Source: UBA10939 sp050942745
GTDB taxonomy: Bacteria; Myxococcota; Myxococcia; Myxococcales; UBA5297
NCBI GenBank assembly: GCA_050942745.1
Contig: JBMNNX010000002.1
Coordinates: 1-64,000, forward strand
Direction: 5' to 3'
DNA: 64,000 bases
Shown here: piece by piece, positions 1-6,515 of the stretch
Layout of the letters: every line of letters begins with the position of its first letter
Position numbering within the stretch: position 1 is the first letter of the stretch
The notes under the pieces: generated by a model
Database searches by the model: none
Told to the model about the DNA's origin: nothing
The model's input: the letters and a program-made list of their open reading frames with translations, nothing else
Position numbers and translations under genes: made by a program

Positions 1-2399
1 CGCCGGCCCAGCTCCTGGGCCATGGAGATGTCGGCGGAGTCGAAGCGCACCGGCTCGGTCGACGCGAAGACGAGCGCTCCCTGGGGGCGCCCCCGCGCGG
101 TGACCGGGGCGACAAGCGCCGAGCGCAGGTTCAGCCGGCAGAGCAGGTCGAGGTGGTCGGGGTCGCGGGCGACCGACGCGAGCGACCGCTCATCGAGCCT
201 CGAATAGAGCAGGGCCTCGCCCCGGCACAGCGGCGAGGCGGCGAAGAAGGCCCGGCAGGTTTCGGGCTCGAAGCGCTGGCGCGCGGCCTGGGCGAGCCTG
301 GTGGCCACCGGGTCGGCGCCGCAGATGACCAGCGAGCGCAGCGAGTCGCCCTCGAGCAGCTCGACGGCGCACCAGTCGGCTATCGAGGGGACGGCCACCC
401 GCGCGATCTCGCTCAGCGTCGCCTCGTAGTCGAGCGAGCTGGCGAGCAGGCCGCTCGCCTCCGAGAGGAAGCGCCCGCGCGCCTCGGCGCGCCACTTCTC
501 GGTGACGTCGCGGAATACGAGCACCACGCCGACCGGCTCGCCCCGCGCGCCGAGGATGGGCCCGACGCTCTTCTCGACGATGATCTCGCTGCCGTCGCGC
601 CCGATGAGCAGGGTGTTTGCCGCCAGCTCGACCCGAGGCCTCTTGGCGGTCGTGCCGGAGGCCCAGCACGACTCGGGCTCGCGGGTGCGCGCGTCGACGA
701 AGCGCACCGCCTCCTCGAGCAGCCGGCCTCGTGCCTCGTCGGAGCGCCAGCCGGTGAGCGCCTCGGCGACCGGATTCATGTATTCGACCCTGCCCTCGGC
801 GTCGGTGGCGACCACCGCGTCGCCGATGCTGCGCAGGGTGGTCGCCAGGCGCTCCTCGCTGCTCTGGAGAGCGCTCTGCGCCCGGACCCGTTCGATGAAC
901 TGACCGATCTGGCGGCCGAGCGCGCCGATGGCGAGGAGCGTCTCGTCGTCGGGCGTCGTCTGGTCGCGCCGGAAGAACTCGACGACGCCGTAGACCTCGC
1001 TGCCGTGGCGGATGGGGAACCAGACCGCTCCGTGCAGCCCCGCGGCGGCGGCCAGCTCGGCGCGCCGGAAGGCCGAGGACTTGGTCGCGTCGTCCATCCA
1101 CGCCGGCTCGCCGGTCTGAAAGACCCGACCGACGAGCCCCTCGCCCACCGCGTAGCCGACGCGCCTGGCCCGGGCGATGAAGTCGCGGGGCTCGGTCGAG
1201 GGCGCGACCCAGATTTCGGCCGGGCGCAGGCTCGCCTCGCGCGCGTCGGGCAGCCACAGCGTGCCGACGTCCCAACCCATGCTCGTCCCGATGGCCTCGA
1301 GGACCCGGGGCGCGGCCTGTTCGAGCGTCGCGCAGGAAGCGAGCGCCTGCAGGACCGCGTGCTGGGCGGCAAGGCGGCGGCGCGCGTTCTCGAGCTCTTC
1401 GTGCTGGGCGGAGAGCGCTTCGTTGGCCAGGGCAAGCGCCCGGGCGCGCGAGCGGTCGGCTTCACCTTCGGACAGGAGTCGACGCTGAGCCGCCTCTGCG
1501 GCCGCTCGAGCGGCCTGCTCGCGCTTAAGCTGGTTGATGTCGCCGACCGAGGCGGCGACCATCGCGGCGAAGGTGAAGAGAACCTCGACCAGCTCGTCGG
1601 CGGGCGGTTCGTGAAAGAAGCAGGCGAGCACGCCATGCAGCTCGCGCCCGAGGGTCAACGGCAGGATCGCCCCCGAGGAGATGCGCTCCTCGAGGAGCCA
1701 GCGGCGGGGGAAGCGCGGATCGGTGGCGAGGTCGGCCTTGACGATGGGCAGGCGCGCAAGCGCGACCTGCCCGATGGGCGAGGGCTCGCCCAAGGCGATG
1801 AGCTCGCCCAGGCAGCCGTCGGGCTTTGCTCGACCGGCCGAAGCGCGCACCCGGAGCGCGGTGCCGTCCTCGACGAGCCAGACGCGGGCGAGGGCGGCCT
1901 CGAGGTCCTGCGTCAGGGCGTCGGCCACCGTCGCGAGGACGTGCTCGAGGTCGAGCCGGGCCGAGACGAGCGCCGCCGCACGAGCCGCCGTGCGCATGTA
2001 GCGCGCGGCGGCCGCCTGGCGCTCGAGCTCCTTGCACTCGCGGAAGCAGGCGACCGCGAGATCGCCCCCGGGCGCCGGCAGCAGGCCGACGACCATCTCC
2101 AGCTCGAGCTGGCGCCCGTCTCGCAGCCGGCTGCGAACCCGCGTGCGGCGCCCGGCGAGCCCGCCGAGCGGCCCTGTCTGGTTGAGCTCGCCGTCTACCA
2201 GGTCGCCAAGCGGGCGTCCGTTGAGCCCGCCCGGCTGGTTGCCGAACAACTGCTCGGCCGCGTCGTTGGCAAAGTCGACGAGCCCGCCGGCGTCGATGGC
2301 GACGACCGGGTCGGGCAGCGCGCGCAACACCAACCAGTACTCGCCCGAGGCGAGCGGGATGGGATCGCGTTCGTCGATGGGCTGCGAGTCCGCCACCAT
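1..2399 (-). CDS. PAS/GAF multi-domain signalling protein, C-terminus outside window
   Basis: The reading frame is open from an ATG at 2399 to the window edge, giving 799 residues with no stop; the start follows a G-rich stretch. Domains visible in order are a PAS-like domain (about residues 20-115, with a WLVLRALPDPVVAIDA opening), a GAF domain (about 130-290), an Ala/Arg/Glu-rich helical linker (about 300-345), a second GAF domain (about 350-500), a second PAS domain (about 510-640, with EGRVEYMNPVAEALTGW) and a third GAF domain running to the edge. Proteins built this way are usually cytoplasmic sensor histidine kinases or SpoIIE-type phosphatases, but the output domain lies beyond the window, so the activity is not known. 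No membrane segment or signal peptide is visible. The next gene upstream is the KGG operon on the same strand, separated by a terminator. Confidence 0.85.
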   Translation of the reverse strand, partial: MVADSQPIDERDPIPLASGEYWLVLRALPDPVVAIDAGGLVDFANDAAEQLFGNQPGGLNGRPLGDLVDGELNQTGPLGGLAGRRTRVRSRLRDGRQLELEMVVGLLPAPGGDLAVACFRECKELERQAAAARYMRTAARAAALVSARLDLEHVLATVADALTQDLEAALARVWLVEDGTALRVRASAGRAKPDGCLGELIALGEPSPIGQVALARLPIVKADLATDPRFPRRWLLEERISSGAILPLTLGRELHGVLACFFHEPPADELVEVLFTFAAMVAASVGDINQLKREQAARAAAEAAQRRLLSEGEADRSRARALALANEALSAQHEELENARRRLAAQHAVLQALASCATLEQAAPRVLEAIGTSMGWDVGTLWLPDAREASLRPAEIWVAPSTEPRDFIARARRVGYAVGEGLVGRVFQTGEPAWMDDATKSSAFRRAELAAAAGLHGAVWFPIRHGSEVYGVVEFFRRDQTTPDDETLLAIGALGRQIGQFIERVRAQSALQSSEERLATTLRSIGDAVVATDAEGRVEYMNPVAEALTGWRSDEARGRLLEEAVRFVDARTREPESCWASGTTAKRPRVELAANTLLIGRDGSEIIVEKSVGPILGARGEPVGVVLVFRDVTEKWRAEARGRFLSEASGLLASSLDYEATLSEIARVAVPSIADWCAVELLEGDSLRSLVICGADPVATRLAQAARQRFEPETCRAFFAASPLCRGEALLYSRLDERSLASVARDPDHLDLLCRLNLRSALVAPVTARGRPQGALVFASTEPVRFDSADISMAQELGR

Positions 2400-2532
2400 G
2401 AGGCATGCGCCCCCTGGATGGGAGAAGCGTGCCCGCGGAATCTAGGCACCGCGAAACTGCGGAGGAAGGGGCTCAAGGCGCCCGAGGGGAGCGGGGTGGC
2501 GAGTGTGAGAGCGCGTGCAGTGCGCCCTTGTC

Positions 2533-2574
2533 AAAAATGAGAGGAAGCGCACCCGCCAAGGGGCGCGCTTCCTC
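2533..2574 (-). terminator. Rho-independent terminator of the KGG gene cluster
   Basis: A perfect 10-bp inverted repeat (GAGGAAGCGC at 2541-2550 pairing with GCGCTTCCTC at 2565-2574) lies just past the last KGG gene. Read on the minus strand it is followed by TCATTTTTGA, which supplies a run of five T. It separates the KGG genes from the PAS/GAF gene. Confidence 0.85.
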
Positions 2575-2584
2575 GTCGGGCAGG

Positions 2585-2752
2585 TTACTTCTTTTCGAGT
2601 TCCTTGCCCTCTTGGATCAGCTTCTTGACCCGCTGGCCGCCCTTGTGGCCCAGCTCCGAGTAGCCTTCGGAGCCGAGCTGTTCGCGGCGGATGTAGCCGC
2701 CTTTGCGGCCGGCCTCGCGGACGGTCATTCCGCCCTTTTCCTTCTCAGGCAT
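2585..2752 (-). CDS. KGG-repeat stress-induced protein, 55 aa
   Basis: A 55-residue hydrophilic protein beginning MPEKEKGGMTVREAGRKGG. It has two KGG motifs (REAGRKGG and SELGHKGG) joined by the LGSEGY spacer typical of the KGG family (Pfam KGG; GsiB-like and related to group 1 LEA proteins). Members are disordered, highly hydrophilic and usually induced by general stress or desiccation; no enzymatic role is known. The ATG at 2752 is preceded by AGGAGAG. It is the last of three tandem KGG genes on this strand and is followed by a strong terminator. The C-terminal end (KKLIQEGKELEKK) is lysine-rich. The function is inferred from the family only. Confidence 0.85.
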   Translation of the reverse strand: MPEKEKGGMTVREAGRKGGYIRREQLGSEGYSELGHKGGQRVKKLIQEGKELEKK

Positions 2753-2780
2753 GGCTCTCTCCTAGCGGGCCGGAGCGCTG

Positions 2781-3131
2781 TCACTCCTCCTCTTCGGCTG
2801 CCTTGCCCTCCTCGATCAGCTCACGGACGCGTTGGCCGCCCTTGTGGCCCAGCTCCGAGTAGCCCTCGGGGCCCAGCTCCGCCTTGCGGGCCTCGCCGCC
2901 GAGGTGACCGATCTCCTTGTAGCCCTCGGGGCCGAGTTGCGCCTTGCGGGCCTCGCCGCCCTTGTGGCCGATCTCCTCGTAGAACTCGTGGCCACGTTCG
3001 CGCGCGACCTTCTCGCCGCCCTTGTGGCCGAGCTCCGCGTAGCCCTCTGACCCGAGCTCCGCCTTGCGGGCCTCACCACCGAGCTTGCCCGCCTCGCGGA
3101 CGGTCATGTCTCCCTTGTGCTTCTCAGCCAT
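2781..3131 (-). CDS. KGG-repeat stress-induced protein, 116 aa
   Basis: A 116-residue hydrophilic protein made of tandem GG-containing repeats of about 20 residues. The order is REAGKLGGEARKAELGSEGY, AELGHKGGEKVARERGHEFY, EEIGHKGGEARKAQLGPEGY, then a KEIGHLGG repeat and a final SELGHKGG. The tail is acidic (KAAEEEE). It belongs to the KGG/GsiB-like stress protein family, whose members are thought to protect cells during desiccation or general stress. The ATG follows AAAGGAG. It lies between two shorter relatives (28 bp from the downstream one, 156 bp from the upstream one), which suggests local duplication with a changing number of repeat units. No membrane segment, signal peptide or cysteine is present. 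Confidence 0.9.
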   Translation of the reverse strand: MAEKHKGDMTVREAGKLGGEARKAELGSEGYAELGHKGGEKVARERGHEFYEEIGHKGGEARKAQLGPEGYKEIGHLGGEARKAELGPEGYSELGHKGGQRVRELIEEGKAAEEEE

Positions 3132-3287
3132 TCCGTCTCCTTTCTCGGGCGCCGGTACATCGCCCGCTTCTGAACTAAAGCTCGTGACTCACGGGTATGC
3201 CTGCAAGGGGGAGTCCCGGCTCGGCTCCCATACCCGTCCACCCGACGGCCGGGCGCGTCGGCGGGCCGCGAAAACAGGGCGAGAGCC

Positions 3288-3464
3288 TCATTCCTCGCCT
3301 TCGTACTCTCTGCCCTTGTCGACCAGCTCGCGCACCCGAGCGCCGCCCTTGTGGCCGATCTCTTGGTAAGACTCGCGCCCGCGCTCCCTGGCCACCTTCT
3401 CGCCGCCCTTGTGACCGGCCTCGCGAACGGTCATGTCGCCCTTGTGTTGCTTGGTGCCAGCCAT
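3288..3464 (-). CDS. KGG-repeat stress-induced protein, 58 aa
   Basis: A 58-residue protein starting MAGTKQHKGDMTVREAGHKG. It has two KGG motifs (REAGHKGGEKVARERG and QEIGHKGGARVRELVDKG) and an acidic end. The ATG at 3464 is preceded by GAAGGAG at good spacing. It shares the MTVREAG opening with the other two KGG genes here and is first in the cluster. The role is inferred from the family: a small hydrophilic stress protein of the GsiB/LEA-like type. The 156-bp gap to the next KGG gene is wide enough for a second promoter. Confidence 0.85.
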   Translation of the reverse strand: MAGTKQHKGDMTVREAGHKGGEKVARERGRESYQEIGHKGGARVRELVDKGREYEGEE

Positions 3465-3942
3465 CCTCTGCTCCTTCGCCGTGCGCCTCGAAGACCGCGT
3501 TGCTCAAGTTGGGGTTCCCCCATCCGGGGGGCAAGACACGTTCAGGCGAAGGAGGCCTCGCTCGGGCGTGCGCTTGGGGGGCGAGCGCGAGGGCGGGCCG
3601 TGTCGCGCTCTGGCGCGAGCCGCCTGCGGGGACGTTTTTCGAGGCACGAATGGCCGGGAAGGGCCCTGGCTGGCCCCAGGAGCGCTTCGGATGGCGCGCA
3701 GGAATTAGACCTGAAGCGCCAGCCGGCCTCCTGGTGGCCCCTAGCGCGTCCAGGAGGCTTCCGGCCTTCCGGCGACCGCTGGGCGGGGCCCGACGCGGGC
3801 GAGGGCGCCTCGCCGACCGAAATGGGCCGGCCATCGCCCGCCGCCCCCCGGATGTGGCCGTGGCTTACCCGCCGGGGCGTGCCTACCGCTGGGATTCTTT
3901 CGCCTTCTGAGGCGGTGTCGCCCATTTCACTGGGGGGGACGG
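3465..3942. other. Intergenic stretch, no gene seen
   Basis: This lies between the divergent KGG cluster and the broken dehydrogenase gene. Open frames here have low-complexity Arg/Pro/Gly-rich translations and no family signature. It presumably holds the promoter of the KGG genes; I cannot pick out a convincing promoter motif. Confidence 0.5.
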
Positions 3943-4510
3943 ATGACCGGAAGGCTCGAGGGTAGGAAGGCCATCATCACGGGCGGCGACAGCGGGATCG
4001 GGCGCGCGGTCGCCGTTGCGTTCGCCCGCGAGGGAGCCGACGTCGCCGTGGTCTACAACGCCGACGACGCGGGCGCGCGCGAGACCGCGCGACTGGTCGG
4101 GGAGCAGGGGCGCCGCTGCGTCCTCGTCAAGGCCGACGTCGGGGTCGAGGAGGATGTGGTGCGCGTCTTTCGAGAGGCCGTGCCCGCGCTCGGCGGGCTC
4201 GACATCCTCGTCAACAACGCCGCGGTCGAGCAGCGCGGGAAGTGGGAAGAGCTCGAGCTGGGCGCCTGGAACCGCATCCTGCAAACGAACCTGACCGGCT
4301 ACTTCCTGATGATTCGAGAGGTGCTCGACGAGGTAACTGGCGAGCGACTTGGTCATCGCGTGGACGCCGCCCTTCGTCGTTGAGTAGGCCGGGTCGGTCG
4401 GGCTGCCCTCGAGCCCTTGGATAGAGCCGGTGTTGATGATTCGCGCGCCCTCCTTGAGGTGGCCGCCACGCAAGAATCCTGGTCAACTGCGTCGCGCCGC
4501 CCCCGAAAGC
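3943..4510 (+). pseudogene. Short-chain dehydrogenase/reductase gene broken by an internal inversion
   Basis: The plus strand encodes the first 126 residues of a classical SDR: the nucleotide-binding TGGDSGIGRAVA motif near residue 13, a DV pair, LVNNAA near residue 90, and LQTNLTGYFLMIRE. From about 4320 the plus-strand frame stops resembling an SDR and ends at 4383. The expected next part (HLKEGARIINTGSIQG, then AYSTTKGGVHAMTKSLASYL with the catalytic Ser, Tyr and Lys) is present on the minus strand, read from about 4473 down to 4321. Just right of it, the plus strand resumes with ILVNCVAP, the segment that should follow. So about 150 bp inside the gene have been flipped. The usual last third (the cofactor-loop and PxEIA region) is not visible. 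The gene cannot make a complete enzyme. The family usually reduces or oxidises small carbonyl or alcohol substrates with NAD(P)(H). Confidence 0.85.
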
Positions 4511-5141
4511 GGGCTCGGATGCGACCTCGGCGCGCGAGGAGGCGAAGCGGGTGAGGAAGCGCCAAGCGGGCCGCGGCAGGGCGTCGGAGAGGGGCTGTTC
4601 CGAAGGGCCGCGCCCGCATCCGCCCGAGCCCGAGGCGAGGAGCGAGGCGTCGGCGCTGCCCGAGGAGTCGAGGTGCAGCCGTCATTCGCTGTCGAAGGCG
4701 CGCCTTCGGGCCGGGTTGTCGATGCGGCGCGGCGAGCCCGGCAAAGGCTCGTCACGGTCTCGCCACAAGACGCGCGGGCGAGCTCGCCGGCAAGGGCGCG
4801 CCGCGCATCCTCGGGATCCACGATGGAGGTGGTCGGCGAGCACTTCTTGGAGAACTGCCTCGTCCTCGAATACAAGGAGCCGTGCTATGTCGCTGCTTGT
4901 TTTCCCGGCACGAGAAGGCCAAAGAGCCTGGCATGTGGGCAGTGGGCCGCGCTCGCTCTGAACAACGTCGCTCGCCCCCGGCGTCGGCCGCTTGAGCCAG
5001 TGGGGCCCGGACGGCCAGCCGAAGAGGCATCGGTCGTTCGGAGGACCCAAATGGACTCGAAACGATGCGAAGCTAAGATGTGAATTCGTCGACGCGCGCA
5101 GGCTGTCCGTGCCGGCCGCGCGGGAAAGGACCGGAAAAAGG
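4511..5141. other. Decayed or non-coding sequence between the broken dehydrogenase and the PEGA gene
   Basis: No frame here gives a recognisable protein. The missing C-terminal third of the dehydrogenase is not found. A short minus-strand stretch near 4826-4890 translates as LLVFEDEAVLQEVLADHL, faintly like the start of a response-regulator receiver domain, but nothing after it supports that. I read the region as degenerate. Confidence 0.4.
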
Positions 5142-6344
5142 ATGCCACTGCGTTTCGCACTGACCGTCGTCTCCATCCTCCTTCTTCCTGCCGCGGCCCT
5201 GGCTGCCCACCGCGGCGCAGTCCTGCTCGTCCCCCTCGACCGCAACGCCTACGCGCCCGCCGCCCAGTTGACCGAGTACCTCGAGGCTGCGATCGACAAG
5301 AACAACGCCTATCGCCTGCGCAGCTCTGACGACGTGCTGGGCGATCCGACTCCGGCTCAGGCGCTCCAGGCGCGCAAGCGGGTCCAGACCGCGGTCAACG
5401 AGGGCAAGAAGCTGCTCGCGTCGAGCCAGCTCGACGAGGCGGAGGCGAGCTTTCGCTCCGGGCTCATCGACATCGACAACGCCGCCGCGGCGTTGGAGCG
5501 CTGCAGCGAGTATTGCGACGCGCTCGTCCACCTGGCCGCCGTCCAGCTGCTCAAGGGCGAAGAGCAGGGGGCTCGCGAGGTGCTCAGGGACCTGCTCGCG
5601 GTCGAGCGCGGGCACAAGTTCCAGGGCCCGGCGTTCGGCAAGCATTTCAAGCTGCTGTACCGCGAGATGCAAACCGCGCTCGCGAAAGAGGGCCGCCTCG
5701 GCACGGTCAACGTCCAGGCGACCCCACCGGGCGGGCGCGTCTACCTCGACGGCCAGTACAAGGGCCACTCGCCGGTGGTCATCGACGGCGTGCCGATCGG
5801 CAAGCACCTGCTGCGCATCGAGCGGCCTGGCTTCATCACCTTCGGCCAGGTGGTCGAGGTCAACGGCCCGGAGGGCACGGTCGTCAAGCCGCGCCTGACC
5901 CCGACTCCGGAGTTCGCCGCGCTCGAGGACGCGCTCGACGCCGTTGTCGAAGAGCTCGAGCGCGAGCAGGGCACCAAGGCCTTGATGAGCCTCGGCGCCA
6001 AGCTGCGCGTCGACCGCGCGCTCATCGGCACGGTGCGCACCTCCGAGAACCGCGTGCGGCTTGAGCTGGTCCTCGTCGACTTTGCCAGCCGCGAGAAGCT
6101 GGCGCGCAAGGCTCGCACCTTCATCGGCGACGAATACGGCGAGCTTCCCAAGGAGGTTCAGCGCTTCGGAAACCTCGTCCTCGCGTCCGCGGAGCGCCGG
6201 CCCGAATCGAAGGCGGTTACTTCGAAGGATCCTCTCGACCACCGCACGGGGATGGAGGACTGGGACGAGGAGTCGAGCGGCGGCGGCGCCGACAGCCGGC
6301 CCAAGGGCGAGCCGCAAAACGAGGACAAGAGCTCCATCTGGTAG
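5142..6344 (+). CDS. Secreted PEGA-domain protein
   Basis: A 400-residue protein with an N-terminal signal peptide (MPLRFALTVVSILLLPAAALA, cleavage likely near residue 21). The start at 5142 was chosen because it begins the signal peptide and is preceded by GGAAAAAGG; an in-frame extension upstream has no protein character. Residues about 85-185 form a helical, TPR-like section. Around residues 190-260 is a PEGA domain (VNVQATPPGGRVYLDGQYKG followed by IGKHLLRIERPGF), a small beta-sandwich found in many envelope proteins. The C-terminal tail is acidic, Ser/Gly-rich and probably disordered. PEGA proteins are generally exported and thought to mediate surface or envelope contacts; the partner is unknown. 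A good terminator follows. Confidence 0.85.
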   Translation: MPLRFALTVVSILLLPAAALAAHRGAVLLVPLDRNAYAPAAQLTEYLEAAIDKNNAYRLRSSDDVLGDPTPAQALQARKRVQTAVNEGKKLLASSQLDEAEASFRSGLIDIDNAAAALERCSEYCDALVHLAAVQLLKGEEQGAREVLRDLLAVERGHKFQGPAFGKHFKLLYREMQTALAKEGRLGTVNVQATPPGGRVYLDGQYKGHSPVVIDGVPIGKHLLRIERPGFITFGQVVEVNGPEGTVVKPRLTPTPEFAALEDALDAVVEELEREQGTKALMSLGAKLRVDRALIGTVRTSENRVRLELVLVDFASREKLARKARTFIGDEYGELPKEVQRFGNLVLASAERRPESKAVTSKDPLDHRTGMEDWDEESSGGGADSRPKGEPQNEDKSSIW

Positions 6345-6371
6345 AGGCGCCCGGGGCAACGACGTTTTCTG

Positions 6372-6406
6372 GAGGGCGGTGGGAGCGATCCCGGCCGCCC
6401 TCTTTT
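6372..6406 (+). terminator. Rho-independent terminator after the PEGA gene
   Basis: GAGGGCGG (6372-6379) pairs with CCGCCCTC (6395-6402), with an additional GGGA/TCCC pairing inside, and TTTT follows immediately at 6403-6406. It sits 28 bp after the stop codon of the PEGA-domain gene. Confidence 0.85.
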
Positions 6407-6515
6407 GTTGCCCATCGTCGAGCGCGCAGCCGAGCAAGCGGTTCTCCGGAAGGCCGCTGCTTACCCTGGGGGGCAAGCCTTAGAATGACCGCTTGTCCAG
6501 GACCCGGGAGACGCC

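Noticed and set aside
153..2540. Long open frame on the plus strand across the sensor gene
   Set aside because: It is antisense to the PAS/GAF protein, which has clear domains; the long frame is a side effect of high GC.
4826..4890. Short stretch on the minus strand resembling the start of a response-regulator receiver (LLVFEDEAVLQEVLADHL)
   Set aside because: The similarity is over about 18 residues only and nothing downstream in any frame continues it.
4430..5083. Open frame of 217 residues after the broken dehydrogenase
   Set aside because: Composition is Arg/Ala/Pro-rich with no family signature, and the ribosome site is poor.
5073..6476. Long minus-strand frame opposite the PEGA gene
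   Set aside because: It has no domain signature; the plus-strand gene has a signal peptide and PEGA domain.
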